The position numbers were made by a program, and so were the translations under genes. 64,000 nucleotides of DNA from Zea mays (lineage: Eukaryota > Streptophyta > Magnoliopsida > Poales > Poaceae), in assembly GCF_902167145.1 (NCBI RefSeq), contig NC_050104.1, forward strand, positions 9,570,001 to 9,634,000, in the 5' to 3' direction. Shown here piece after piece: positions 31,871 through 41,573 of the stretch. How positions within the stretch are numbered: the stretch's first letter is position 1; each line of letters begins with the position of its first letter. Below the pieces are notes generated by a model. That model saw only the letters and a program-made list of their open reading frames with translations, was not told the DNA's origin and searched no databases.

Positions 31871-33925
31871 TTAAGGGTAGAAGCGACGTAGCTGTCGGAT
31901 GTTCCAAGCGTTGCTGTAGACCTCGCCTTGACTGTTGGCCAGCTTGTACGTCCCGGGCTTCAAAACTTTGGCGATGACGAATGGCCCTTCCCAGGGAGGC
32001 GTGAGTTTGTGCCGCCCTCGGGTGTCTTGTCGCAGCCGAAGCACCAGGTCGCCCACCTGGAGGTCTCGGGACCGAACCCCTCGGGCGTGGTAGCGTCGCA
32101 GGGACTGCTGGTACCGCGCCGAGTGTAGTAAGGCCATGTCCCGAGCCTCTTCCAGCTGGTCCAGTGAGTCTTCTCGATTAGATCGATTGCTTTGGTCGGC
32201 GTAGGCCCTCGTCCTCGGGGAACCGTATTCTAAGTCTGTGGGCAAGATGGCCTCGGCCCCATAGACTAGAAAGAACGGTGTGAAGCCCGTGGCTCGGCTC
32301 GGCGTTGTCCTCAGACTCCAGACCACCGAGGGGAGCTCCTTCATCCATCGCCTACCGAACTTGTTGAGGTCGTCGTAGATCCGCGGCTTGAGCCCTTGCA
32401 GGATCATGCCGTTGGCACGCTCTACTTGCCCATTCGTCATGGGGTGAGCCACGGCGGCCCAGTCCACCCAGATGTGGTGATCCTCGCAGAAGTCTAGGAA
32501 CTTCCTGCCGGTGAACTGGGTGCCGTTGTCGGTGATGATGGAGTTCAGGACCCCAAAGCGATGGATGATGTTGGTGAAGAACGTCACCGCCTGTTCGGAC
32601 CTGATGCTGTTTAGGGGTCGGACCTCGATCCACTTGGAGAATTTGTCGATGGCGACCAACAGGTGTGTGTAGCCCCCGGGTGCCTTCTGTAGGGGGCCGA
32701 CAAGGTCCAGACCCCACACAGCAAACAGCCAAGTGATGGGTATGGTCTGCAGAGCCTGAGCGGGCAGGTGGGTCTGCCTTGCATAGAATTGACACCCTTG
32801 GCAGGTGCGGACAATTCTAGTGGCGTCGGCCACCGCGGTCGGCCAGTAGAAGCCTTGTCGAAAAGCGTTTCCAACAAGGGCTCGAGGCGCTGTGTGATGG
32901 CCGCAAGCCCCCGAGCGTATCTCTTGTAAGAGCTCCTGGCCTTCGGCGATGGAAATGCATCGCTGGAGGATGCCTGAGGGGCTGCGGTGGTAGAGCTCCT
33001 TCCCGTCTCCCAGCAAGACGAACGACTTGGCGCGCCGCGCCAACCGCCGAGCTTCAGCTCGGTCGAGGGGTAGCTCTCCTCGGTGGAGATATTGCAGGTA
33101 CGGGGTCTGCCAGTTTCGCTTAGGCGTGACCCCGCTCCGCTCCTCCTCGACGCGCAGTGCCTCACCCTCGGGGGCCGAGGGTACCTCGGGCCGAGCCGAG
33201 GGTGCCTCGGGCCGAGCCGAGGGTGCCTCGGACCGAGCTGAGGGTGCCTCGGGCTGGGCCGAGGCCTTCTCGGGCTCGGGTGTGTCGTCGGTCTTGACGG
33301 AGGGTTGATGCAGGTCTCGGGAGAAGACGTCCGGGGGAACCGTTGTTCGCCCCAAGGCTATTTTAGCCAGCTCGTCAGCAGTCTCGTTGTAGCGTCGGGC
33401 GATGTGGTTGAGCTCGAGCCCGTAGAACTTGTCTTCCAGGCGCCGAACCTCATCACAGTAGGCTTCCATCTTCAGGTCGCGGCAGTGGGGGTTCTTCATG
33501 ACTTGGTCGATGACGAGCTGCGAGTCACCACGAGCGTCGAGGCGTCGGACCCCTAGCTCGATGGCGATGCGCAACCCGTTGACCAGAGCCTCGTACTCGG
33601 CCACATTGTTGGACGCTGGGAAATGGAGGCGTAGCACGTAGCGTAGATGCTTCCCGAGGGGCGAGATGAAGAGCAGGCTCGTGCCTGCTCCTGTCTTCAT
33701 CAGCGACCCGTCGAAAAACATGGTCCAGAGTTCCAGTTGGATCGGAGCTGTTGGGAGCTGGGTGTCGACCCATTCAGCCACAAAGTCCGCCAAGACCTGG
33801 GACTTGATGGCCTTCCGAGGGGCGAACGAGATCGTCTCGCCCATGATTTTCACCGCCCACTTTGCGATTCTACCCGAGGCCTCTCGGCACTGGATGATCT
33901 CCCCCAGGGGGAAGGATGACACCAC
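31871..33925 (-). CDS. gypsy B pol C-terminal ORF: archaeal-type RNase H, PEAPSA linker, integrase
   Basis: Open frame of 684 codons. Residues about 65-190 form a second, archaeal-type RNase H with acidic positions D72 (FFDGSL), E110 or E112 (NNVAEYEAL), D134 (RGDSQLV) and D184 (NETADELAK). Residues 221-253 are a linker of about four QPEAPSA-like 7-residue repeats. An HHCC zinc finger and the integrase core follow, with Asp in GLDLVGPL, Asp in ITDNGTQF and Glu in NGQVERAN. No chromodomain follows. The frame is continuous upstream into the RT ORF except for one TAG at 33956-33958, so the apparent start is not real. In active elements integrase inserts the cDNA. Confidence 0.88.
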   Translation of the reverse strand: MVSSFPLGEIIQCREASGRIAKWAVKIMGETISFAPRKAIKSQVLADFVAEWVDTQLPTAPIQLELWTMFFDGSLMKTGAGTSLLFISPLGKHLRYVLRLHFPASNNVAEYEALVNGLRIAIELGVRRLDARGDSQLVIDQVMKNPHCRDLKMEAYCDEVRRLEDKFYGLELNHIARRYNETADELAKIALGRTTVPPDVFSRDLHQPSVKTDDTPEPEKASAQPEAPSARSEAPSARPEAPSARPEVPSAPEGEALRVEEERSGVTPKRNWQTPYLQYLHRGELPLDRAEARRLARRAKSFVLLGDGKELYHRSPSGILQRCISIAEGQELLQEIRSGACGHHTAPRALVGNAFRQGFYWPTAVADATRIVRTCQGCQFYARQTHLPAQALQTIPITWLFAVWGLDLVGPLQKAPGGYTHLLVAIDKFSKWIEVRPLNSIRSEQAVTFFTNIIHRFGVLNSIITDNGTQFTGRKFLDFCEDHHIWVDWAAVAHPMTNGQVERANGMILQGLKPRIYDDLNKFGRRWMKELPSVVWSLRTTPSRATGFTPFFLVYGAEAILPTDLEYGSPRTRAYADQSNRSNREDSLDQLEEARDMALLHSARYQQSLRRYHARGVRSRDLQVGDLVLRLRQDTRGRHKLTPPWEGPFVIAKVLKPGTYKLANSQGEVYSNAWNIRQLRRFYP

Positions 33926-33955
33926 AGTTACCGGATGAGACTCGAAGTAGTGTTG

Positions 33956-35155
33956 CTACTTCCGCCGCGTCAGGATCACCGCGTACAGCAGCTTCTGAAT
34001 TTGTGGGTAGTGGATCTTGGTCTCGGACAGTACTTCACTGATGAAGTAGACTGGTCTCTGGACGGGCAATGCATGCCCTTCTTCTCGTCTCTCAACCATG
34101 ATCGCGGCGCTAACCACCTGAGTGGTAGCGGCGACGTAGATCAAGACGGCTTCTCCGGCATCGGGGGGCACCAAGATGGGCGCGTTCGAGAGGAGCGCCT
34201 TCAGGTTCCCGAGGGCTTCCTCGGCCTCAGGGGTCCAAGTGAAGCACTCGGCCTTCCTTAAGAGGCGGTACAGAGGCAGGCCTCTTTCGCCGAGGCGCGA
34301 GATGAAACGGCTCAGAGCCGCAAGGCATCCCGTAACCCTCTGTACGCCTTTCAAGTCCTTGATGGGCCCCATGCTGGTGACGGCCGTGATCTTCTCCGGG
34401 TTGGCCTCGATGCCCCGCTCGGAGACGATGAACCCCAAGAGCATGCCTCGGGGGACCCCGAAGACACACTTCTCGAGATTGAGTTTTACGCCTTTCGCCT
34501 TGAGACATCGGAATGTCGCTCCAAGGTCGGAAAGGAGGTCGGAGGCTTTCCTCGTCTTGACTATGATGTCATCGACGTAGGCCTCGACCGTTCGGCCAAT
34601 GTGTTCGCCGAACACGTGGTTCATGCACCTTTGGTATGTCGCACCCGCATTCCTCAAACCGAACGGCATGGTAACATAGCAGTACATGCCGAAAGGTGTG
34701 ATGAAAGAAGTTGCGAGCTGGTCGGACTCTTTCATCCTGATTTGGTGATACCCTGAGTAGGCATCGAGGAAAGACAGGGTTTCGCACCCAGCAGTGGAAT
34801 CCACGATTTGATCGATGCGAGGCAGAGGGTAGGGAACTTTCGGACATGCTTTGTTTAGACCAGTGTAGTCTACACACATCCGCCATTTCCCTCCTTTCTT
34901 TCTCATAAGCACAGGGTTGGCAAGCCATTCGGGATGGAATACCTCTTTGATGAACCCTGCCGCCATTAGCTTGTGGATCTCCTCGCCTATGGCTCTGCGC
35001 TTTTCTTCGTCGAATCGGCGCAGAGGCTGCTTCACGGGTCGGGCTCCAGCTCGGATATCCAGCGAGTGCTCGGCGACATCCCTCGGTATGCCGGGCATGT
35101 CCAAGGGACTCCACGCGAAGACGTCGGCGTTTGCGCGGAGAAAGTCGACGAGCAC
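33956..35155 (-). CDS. gypsy B pol ORF: reverse transcriptase and first RNase H
   Basis: Open frame of 399 codons. RT blocks WRMCVDYTGLNK (91-102), FLDAYSGYHQI (129-139), MPFGLRNAGATYQR (163-176) and catalytic YVDD (193-196). The RNase H that follows (about 335-399) has lost the usual first catalytic Asp (reads LIYVAATT), as expected where the second RNase H has taken over. The frame starts after a TAG at 35162-35164, also present in copy A, and ends at a TAG where the next ORF continues in the same frame. Confidence 0.88.
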   Translation of the reverse strand: MLVDFLRANADVFAWSPLDMPGIPRDVAEHSLDIRAGARPVKQPLRRFDEEKRRAIGEEIHKLMAAGFIKEVFHPEWLANPVLMRKKGGKWRMCVDYTGLNKACPKVPYPLPRIDQIVDSTAGCETLSFLDAYSGYHQIRMKESDQLATSFITPFGMYCYVTMPFGLRNAGATYQRCMNHVFGEHIGRTVEAYVDDIIVKTRKASDLLSDLGATFRCLKAKGVKLNLEKCVFGVPRGMLLGFIVSERGIEANPEKITAVTSMGPIKDLKGVQRVTGCLAALSRFISRLGERGLPLYRLLRKAECFTWTPEAEEALGNLKALLSNAPILVPPDAGEAVLIYVAATTQVVSAAIMVERREEGHALPVQRPVYFISEVLSETKIHYPQIQKLLYAVILTRRK

Positions 35156-35207
35156 TGCTTCCTATTTGGGATCGAGCTCAGAGCCGATCCGGATCTGCTT
35201 GGAGGCG

Positions 35208-37064
35208 TCATTGCTGGGGGTCGAGAGGGACAGATTTAACCGTCTCCGCTGGCTCGAAGTTGCCGGCATGGCGCTTCACGTCTGGCGCCTCCTTAGAGAG
35301 GCTCTCCAGGTCGGCGATGAGGGCCTCGGATTCGGCGAGGGCCTCGGCGTACTCCACGCACTCCACGTCGCATTCGTACGCGTGTCGGTACGTGGGGCCG
35401 ACGGTGATGACCCCGTTGGGGCCCGACATCTTGAGCTTGAGGTAGGTGTAGTTGGGGACGGCCATGAACTTGGCATAGCATGGCCTCCCCAGCACTGCGT
35501 GGTAGGTTCCTCGAAACCTGACCACTTCGAACGTGAGGGTCTCCCTTCGAAAGTTGGAGGGTGTCCCAAAGCAGACGGGTAGATCGAGTTGTCCGAGGGG
35601 CTGGACACGTTTCCCGGGGATGATCCCGTGAAAAGGCGCAGCGCCTGCCCGGACCGAGGACAGATCGATCCGCAGGAGCCCGAGGGTCTCGGCGTAGATG
35701 ATGTTGAGGCTGCTGCCTCCGTCCATGAGGGCCTTGGTGAGCCTGACGTTGCCGATGACGGGGTCGACAATGAGCGGGTATTTCCCCGGGCTCGGCACGC
35801 GGTCGGGATGGTCGTCTTGGTCGACGGTGATGGGCTTGTTGGACCAGTCTAGGTAGACCGGCGCCGCCACCTTTACCGAGCAGACCTCCCGACGCTCTTG
35901 CTTGCGGTGCCGAGCCGAGGCGTTCGCCACTCGCCCACCGTAGATCATGTAGCAGTCGTGGACCTCGGGGAACTCTCCTGCCTTGTGATCTTCCTTCTTA
36001 TCGTCGTTGCGAGCCCTGCCACCCTCCGCGGGTGGCCCGGCCTTGTGAAAGTGGCGCCAAAGCATGGCACACTCCTCAAGGGTGTGCTTGACGGACCCCT
36101 GATGATAGGGGCACGGCTCCTTGAGCATCTTGTCGAAGAGATTGGCACCTCTGGGAGGTTTCCGAGGGTTCTTGTACTCGGCGGCGGCGACAAGGTCCGC
36201 GTCGGCGGCGTCGCGTTTTGCTTGCGACTTCTTCTTGCCTTTCTTCTTGGTGTCGCGCTGAGTTGACGCCTCAGGGACATCTTCCGGTAGGCGGCCCTGG
36301 GGCTGCTTGTCCTTCCGGAAGATGGCCTCAACTGCCTCCTGGCCAGAGGCGAACTTGGTGGCGATGTCCATCAGCTCGCTCGCCCTAGTGGGGGTGTTAC
36401 GGCCCAGCTTGCTCACCAGGTCGCGGCAGGTGGTGCCGGCGAGGAACGCGTCGATGACATCCGAGTCGGTGACGTTGGGCAGCTCGGTGCGCTGCTTCGA
36501 GAATCGCCGGATGTAGTCCCGGAGAGACTCTCCCGGCTGTTGGCGGCAGCTTCGGAGATCCCAAGAGTTTACAGGGCGCACGTACGTGCCCTGGAAATTG
36601 CCGGCGAAGGCTTGGACCAGGTCGTCCCAGTTGGAGATCTGCCCCGGAGGCAGGTGCTCCAGCCAGGCTCGAGCGGTGTCGGAGAGGAACAGGGGGAGGT
36701 TGCGGATGATGAGGTTGTCATCGTCCGTTCCACCCAGGTGGCAGGCCAGCCGATAGTCCGCGAGCCACAGTTCCGGTCTCGTCTCCCCCGAGTACTTTGT
36801 GATAGTAGTCGGGGTTCGGAACCGGGTCGGGAACGGCGCCCGTCGTATGGCCCGGCTGAAAGCCTGCGGACCGGGTGGTTCGGGCGAGGGACTCCAATCC
36901 TCCCTGCTGTCATAGCGTCCCCCACGCCTGGGGTGGTAGCCTCGGCGCACCTTCTCGTCGAGGTGGGCTCGACGGTTGCTGTGATGGTGCTCGTTGCCGA
37001 GGCGACCCAGGGCCGCAGGCGCTGTGTTGCGCGTGCGCCCGGTGTGGACCGAGGCTTCCCGCAT
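35208..37064 (-). CDS. gypsy B gag and protease ORF
   Basis: Open frame of 618 codons. Capsid-type Retrotrans_gag domain at about 85-210, a Lys-rich segment (273-285), a knuckle-like C-x2-H-x5-H-x4-C (C318, H321, H327, C332) and an aspartic protease with DGGSS at 448-452. It ends early at TGA because of one extra C in a C-run near 35215; copy A lacks that base and reads on to the shared TAG. Upstream the frame is open to a TGA at 37134-37136, beyond which the gag N-terminal frame continues. Confidence 0.85.
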   Translation of the reverse strand: MREASVHTGRTRNTAPAALGRLGNEHHHSNRRAHLDEKVRRGYHPRRGGRYDSREDWSPSPEPPGPQAFSRAIRRAPFPTRFRTPTTITKYSGETRPELWLADYRLACHLGGTDDDNLIIRNLPLFLSDTARAWLEHLPPGQISNWDDLVQAFAGNFQGTYVRPVNSWDLRSCRQQPGESLRDYIRRFSKQRTELPNVTDSDVIDAFLAGTTCRDLVSKLGRNTPTRASELMDIATKFASGQEAVEAIFRKDKQPQGRLPEDVPEASTQRDTKKKGKKKSQAKRDAADADLVAAAEYKNPRKPPRGANLFDKMLKEPCPYHQGSVKHTLEECAMLWRHFHKAGPPAEGGRARNDDKKEDHKAGEFPEVHDCYMIYGGRVANASARHRKQERREVCSVKVAAPVYLDWSNKPITVDQDDHPDRVPSPGKYPLIVDPVIGNVRLTKALMDGGSSLNIIYAETLGLLRIDLSSVRAGAAPFHGIIPGKRVQPLGQLDLPVCFGTPSNFRRETLTFEVVRFRGTYHAVLGRPCYAKFMAVPNYTYLKLKMSGPNGVITVGPTYRHAYECDVECVEYAEALAESEALIADLESLSKEAPDVKRHAGNFEPAETVKSVPLDPQQ

Positions 37065-37133
37065 GAATCGGGAAGTCGCTGCACGATGTTCCGAGGGGTA
37101 CCCCTGCCTTCGGGAGGCAGAGCTTTCGGCCCG

Positions 37134-38410
37134 TCAGACCACGGGATCCTCTAGGAGATTCTTGAGCTCTCCCTGTATACGCCGCCCCTCAGTGGTAGAT
37201 GGCTCCGGCATCGCGCGGAGAAGTATTGCCGCTGCAGCCAGGTTTTGGCCGACCCCACTAGAAACCGGTGGTGGCCTTACCCTGACGTCGTCGGCGATGC
37301 GGTGCTGGATGCCCTGGGGTAGATGACGCACTTCTCCGGCCGGAGGTTGGCCCGCCCATTCCTGCCCAATGTCCCGGCGGAACGGCTCAAGTGTTCCTGC
37401 TCCCTCGTCGAGCCTGGCCTGCATCTCGCGGATTTGCTCGAGCTGTGGGTCATGACCCCCCGCCGGGACGGGGACCACAGCTAGCTCCAGAAGGATTTCA
37501 ACGCGAGGCACAGGCCTAGGGGGATCACCGTTCTTCGGTATACCAAGATGGTTGCCTTCGTCGGGACCCCCTAGATCGACGTGGAAACATTCACGACTTG
37601 GGCCGCAGTCCTTGTCGCCGAGGCTGCGGCTACCGTCGGAACAGTCGGAAAGATAGTAGTCGCATGCGGTCATAAAGTCCCGCATGGCACTGGGGTTACC
37701 AAGTCCGAAGAAATCCCAACTAAAGTCGGGCTCGTCATCTTCCTCGGAACCCGAGGGCTCGTAGGTCGAGACGGCCGTCAGCCGGTCCCAGGGTGACCGC
37801 ATACGATACCCCAGAGGGTTTGGACTCGCCTCTATGAGAGCGTCCACCAAAGCAAAGTCGCTTGGTGGGTCGAGGCTGAATCCAAAAGGCACGATATGGG
37901 AATCGGTTGGTACCTCTTGGTCGACGGGCGATGACGAAGTCACGTCAGGGGCAGACTGCACCGTCGTCTCAGGTACGAGGGTGACGCCCAGCAAGTCCTT
38001 TGCGAGCGTGCTGGCGTCATCCGTTTGCTTGGGGTTGGCGTGTTGCGGGGAGACGACGCTCGTCTTCGTCTCAGACGCGAGGTCGATGCCCGATGTGCCC
38101 CCCGTTGGGGCGCCGGCGCCGTCGACTCGCTCGACAGCCGACAAGGTGCCGCCTCCTGCTTGGCCTTGGTTGCCCCGCCTCCTCCTCCGTCGGCGGGGGA
38201 GGGATGGGACAAGCTCGAATGTTGTTCTTTCACCACGTGGGGAAGACGTCGTCGATTCGGCCGCCGGCGGGCAGGTTGTCGGCCGCTATTGTCGCTGTCG
38301 CGCGGCAGGGGAAGGAGTATCATGTCGTAGCTGCCGTCGAGGGACATGAACTCAAGACTCCCGAAACAGAGCACTGTCCCGGGCTGGAAAGGTTGCTGGA
38401 GACTGCCCAT
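37134..38410 (-). pseudogene. gypsy B gag N-terminal region, frameshifted
   Basis: An ATG at 38410 opens a frame beginning MGSLQQPFQPGTVLCFG. It is plausible as the gag start because it lies 60 bp inside the primer-binding site. The frame shifts at about 38150-38210 to one that runs to TGA at 37134-37136 and is then in register with the 35208-37064 ORF. The acidic, Ser/Pro-rich middle has no recognised domain. The product would be the N-terminal part of the capsid polyprotein. Confidence 0.6.
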
Positions 38411-38451
38411 CTGGAGCTTGACGGGAAGCTGTTCGTCAACACGCAGCAGGC

Positions 38452-38470
38452 CCCTACCTGGCGCGCCAAC
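38452..38470 (-). promoter_or_regulatory. Primer-binding site of gypsy copy B
   Basis: On the minus strand TTGGCGCGCCAGGTAGGGG directly follows the 5' LTR. The TGGCG start is usual for tRNA-primed sites; I cannot name the tRNA with certainty. Confidence 0.65.
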
Positions 38471-40152
38471 TGTCGGCGTTTGGAACCCGGGGGGGTCCCT
38501 GGACCGACGAGTAAATTGTCGTCGCGTGCCCTAGCCCAGATGGGTCGGCGCAAGATGGAGCACGAAGGGGGGAAGAAGCCGGAGGGAGACAGGCGTAAAA
38601 GGGGAAACCCGCGGCCTTCATGTTTGTCCCGCGCCCAGGTCGGGTGCGCTTGCAGTAGGGGGTTACAAGCGTCCACGCGGGAGGGAGCGAGCGGCTTACG
38701 CGAGCGCCGTCCCGTCCTTCCCCGCGTGGCCAACCCTCTGTAAGAGGGCCCTGGACCTTCCTTTTATAGGCATAAGGAGAGGATCCAGGTGTACAATGGG
38801 AGGTGTAGCAGTGTGCTAACGTGTCTAGCAGAGAGGAGCTAGTGCCCTAAGTACATGCCATCGTGGCAGCCGGAGAGGTTTTGGCACCCGGTTCGTGTGG
38901 TGTCGTGGCCGTTGGAGGAGCGCTGGAGCCTGGCGAGAGGACAGCTGTCGGGGCTGTCGAGTCCTTGTTGACGTCTCCTTGCTTCCGTAAGAGGGCTGAG
39001 AGCCGCCGTCGTCATAGAGCATGCGGGGCGCCATCATTACTTGTTTACCGAGATGAGCCAGATGGGACGCCAGTCTTGTTCCCCGTAGCCTGAGTTAGCT
39101 TGGGGTAGGGTAATGATGGCGCCTCCTATGACGTGGTCGGTCCGAGCCCTGGGTTGGGCGAGGTGGAGGCTCCTCCGAGGTCGAGGTCGAGTCTGTCTTC
39201 CGAGGCCGAGGTCGAGTCCGAGTCCCTGGGTCGGGCGAGGCGGAGACCGTCGGCTGAGGTAAGGGCTGAGTCCGAGCCCTAGGGTCGGGCGATGCGGAGT
39301 TCGTCGTCTTCCGGGGCTGAGCCCGAGTCCGAGCCCTCGGGTCGGGCGAAGTGGAGTTTGTTGTCTTTCGGGGCTGAGCCCGAGTCCGAGCCCTGGGGTC
39401 GGGCGAAGCAGAGTTTGTCGTCTTCCGGGGCTGAGCCCAAGTCCGAGCCCTGGGGTCGGGCGAAGCGGAGTTCGTCGTCTTCCGGGGCTGAGCCTGAGTC
39501 TGAGCCCTGGGGTCGGGCGAAGCGGAGTTTGTCGTCTTCCGGGGCAGAGCCCGAGTCCGAGCCCTGGGGTCGGGCGAAGCGGAGTTCGTCGTCTTCCGGG
39601 GCTGAGCCCGAGTCCGAGCCCTGGGGTCGGGCGATGCGGAGTTTTCTATGGCGCCTGAGGCCGGACTTGGCTGCTGTCAGCCTCGCTCTGTCGAGTGGCA
39701 CAGCAGTCGGAGCGGCGCAGGCGGCGCTGTCCTCTTGTCAGGCCGATCAGTGGAGCGGCGAAGTGACTGCGGTCACTTCGGCTCTGTCGACTGAAGGGCG
39801 CGCGTCAGGATAAGGTGTCAGGCCACCTTTGTATTAAATGTTTGCGTTAAATGCTCCTGCGATATGGTCGGTCGGCATGGCAACTTGGCCAAGGTTGCTT
39901 CTTGGCGAAGACTGGGCCTCGGGCGAGCCGAAGGTGCGTCCGTTGCTTGAGGGGGTCCTCGGGCGAGACGTGAATCCTCCGGGGTCGGCTGCCCTTGCCC
40001 GAGGCTGGGCTCGGGCGAGGCGAGATCGTGTCCCTTGAGTGGACCGAGCCTTGACTTAATTGTACCCATCAGGCCTTTGCAACTTTGTGCTGATGGGCGT
40101 TACCAGCTGAGATTAGGAGTCTTGAGGGTACCCCTAATTATGGTCCCCGACA
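38471..40152 (-). repeat. 5' LTR of gypsy copy B
   Basis: 1682 bp, pair of 22734-24412. The 57-bp array at about 39271-39630 has about six units, so array length did not change between the two LTRs of this copy. Promoter TATA reversed near 38763. Confidence 0.92.
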
Positions 40153-40922
40153 CAACTGTTGCCTTTGTCTTCTCCATAGTACCCTTAAACATATCATTCC
40201 GTAGGGGATTGGTGCACCAGTTGAGGGCTCAATGGTTTCAACTAGTGACGTTGGTGGCGTATACCAATTTGATTACTAACAGGGATTCATTCAGATGGGA
40301 CCTGACTGCTAATGGGTTGTTCTCTATTCAGTCCCTGTATCAGGCAATTCTTAACAATGGGGCGGTTAGGGATAACAAGGACCTTTGGAAGCTTAAGATA
40401 CCTCTGAAAATAAAAGTTTTTATGTGGTACCTCAAAAGAGGTGTAACTTTAACAAAGGATAACTTGGCCAGGAGGAATTGGCCTTGTAATCAGACCTGTT
40501 GCTTTTGTAGCAGACTGGAGACAATAAATCACCTGTTTTTCAGGTGTACTTATGCGTCTTTCATCTGGCGTTTGGTTCAGATAAGCACAGGGTTGAGACC
40601 ACCTCGGGATGCAAACGATTTGTTTGGGGACTGGGCAAGGGTGCTATCAGTCAAATCACGTCGTTTACTACTAACTGCAGCATCTGCAATTTGCTGGGCC
40701 ATTTGGTTAAGCAGGAATGATGTGACTTTCAATAAATCTTCTCCTAAATCTTGTCTGCAGGTAACCTTCAGGGCAACATATTGGTGTCGCTTCTGGGCAC
40801 AGCTACAGCTTAAGATGGAGGACCGAGAGTTAATAAAATCTTCATGTCGCAAGATGGAGATGGTGCTACTAAAGGTTTTTCGCAATTTCGGATGGGGAGC
40901 TGCTTGGCGATTAACGTTGTAG
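40153..40922 (+). pseudogene. LINE ORF2, part 3: C-terminal zf-RVT region
   Basis: Resumes in frame after gypsy copy B (from 40158, after the CAACT duplication) and runs to a TAG at 40920-40922. It contains the DSFRWDLTANGLFSIQSLY segment and a zf-RVT-type zinc region: WKLKIPLKIKVFMW, then CCFCSRLETINHLFFRC (about 40498-40548). No lesions in this piece. Confidence 0.85.
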
Positions 40923-41030
40923 TACCTTTGGTCTTGTCATAGGTGGTCTTGGGTGCAGTCATGTGTTTTGTCAAGGCAGTAAGCTACCTTCAGTTGTAAA
41001 CGTTGGTTGTAGCCTCTCTAGAGGTCAAGG
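40923..41030 (+). other. LINE 3' UTR and junction with copia C
   Basis: About 100 bp after the ORF2 stop with no clear poly(A) tail or target duplication before copia integrase text begins near 41031. The join could be a LINE insertion into the copia element or a deletion; the sequence does not decide. Confidence 0.4.
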
Positions 41031-41573
41031 TCGGACTATGTTTCCATTATCTAAAAAATGTGAAGAAAGTAGGGCCAGGCATGTCCAAATTGACTGACAG
41101 ATCAACGCCAATGGAGTTCATTGGGTATGAGCGAGGTACAAAAGGCTATAGAGTGTATGATCCGATAGCCAAGAAACTCCATATATCAAGGGATGTAATA
41201 TTTGAAGAAGCAAAAACTTGGGACTGGATTGGTACAGAACAGCCGGGTCCATCAGCATCTGTAATTGATGTGGAGCATTACAGTATTGCAGGACCAGGAA
41301 CAGCAACTGAAAGTGCAGAGAATGAAACAGAAGAAACAACAGCAGCCGATGATTCAGATCCACAGTCACCCACTCACCCAATCAAAGTCAATGGCAGATA
41401 GACACTGGTTATAGTGCTGGTTCAAATCAGAATACACCACAAGGAAGTCCAACTGAGCAAGGAGTGGTGTTTGCCACACCGCCCACAGATGCAGCAAGTG
41501 GAGAGCTGAGGTTCAGAACTCTAGAAAGTGTATATGACGACACTGATGAAGTCACTGATTTTCAGATAGCGGT
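41031..41573 (+). pseudogene. copia C integrase C-terminal region and linker, broken
   Basis: Reads LTDRSTPMEFIGYERG and YRVYDPIAKKLHISRDVIFEE, the conserved region after the copia integrase core, to a stop at 41399-41401. The linker then continues in a second frame (IDTGYSAGSNQNTPQGS) and shifts again near 41570 into the RT frame. Confidence 0.75.

Larger units (their letters stand above)
22734..40152 (-). mobile_element. Ty3/gypsy element, Tat-type, copy B, TSD CAACT
   Basis: Complete element with both LTRs (22734-24412 as 3' LTR, 38471-40152 as 5' LTR) and exact CAACT duplications at 22729-22733 and 40153-40157. Minus-strand order: 5' LTR, primer-binding site, gag, protease, RT, RNase H, second RNase H, integrase, long tail with a nested 3.5-kb solo LTR (27301-30804), polypurine tract, 3' LTR. 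By eye the first 170 aligned LTR bases differ at about nine positions, suggesting an age of a few million years. It is inactivated by two frameshifts and three in-frame stops. Confidence 0.92.
13709..40990 (+). mobile_element. LINE retrotransposon, split by two large insertions
   Basis: Non-LTR element in three pieces: 13709-17251, 21461-22733 and 40153-about 40990, separated by a solo LTR (17252-21460) and gypsy copy B (22734-40152). The pieces encode ORF1 with a zinc knuckle, endonuclease, RT and a C-terminal zf-RVT region in the usual L1-type plant order. Removing each insertion with one copy of its TSD keeps the ORF2 codon frame across both joints (ISPSQ at the first, NSTVA at the second). 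The 5' end is at or beyond the copia A border. I cannot see a poly(A) end, so the 3' limit is approximate. Confidence 0.85.

Noticed and set aside
34917..35582. Plus-strand frames over gypsy copy B gag/pol (also 36540-37154, 38000-38743)
   Set aside because: Antisense shadows of the polyprotein. There is no family resemblance, and they are not conserved in frame in copy A.
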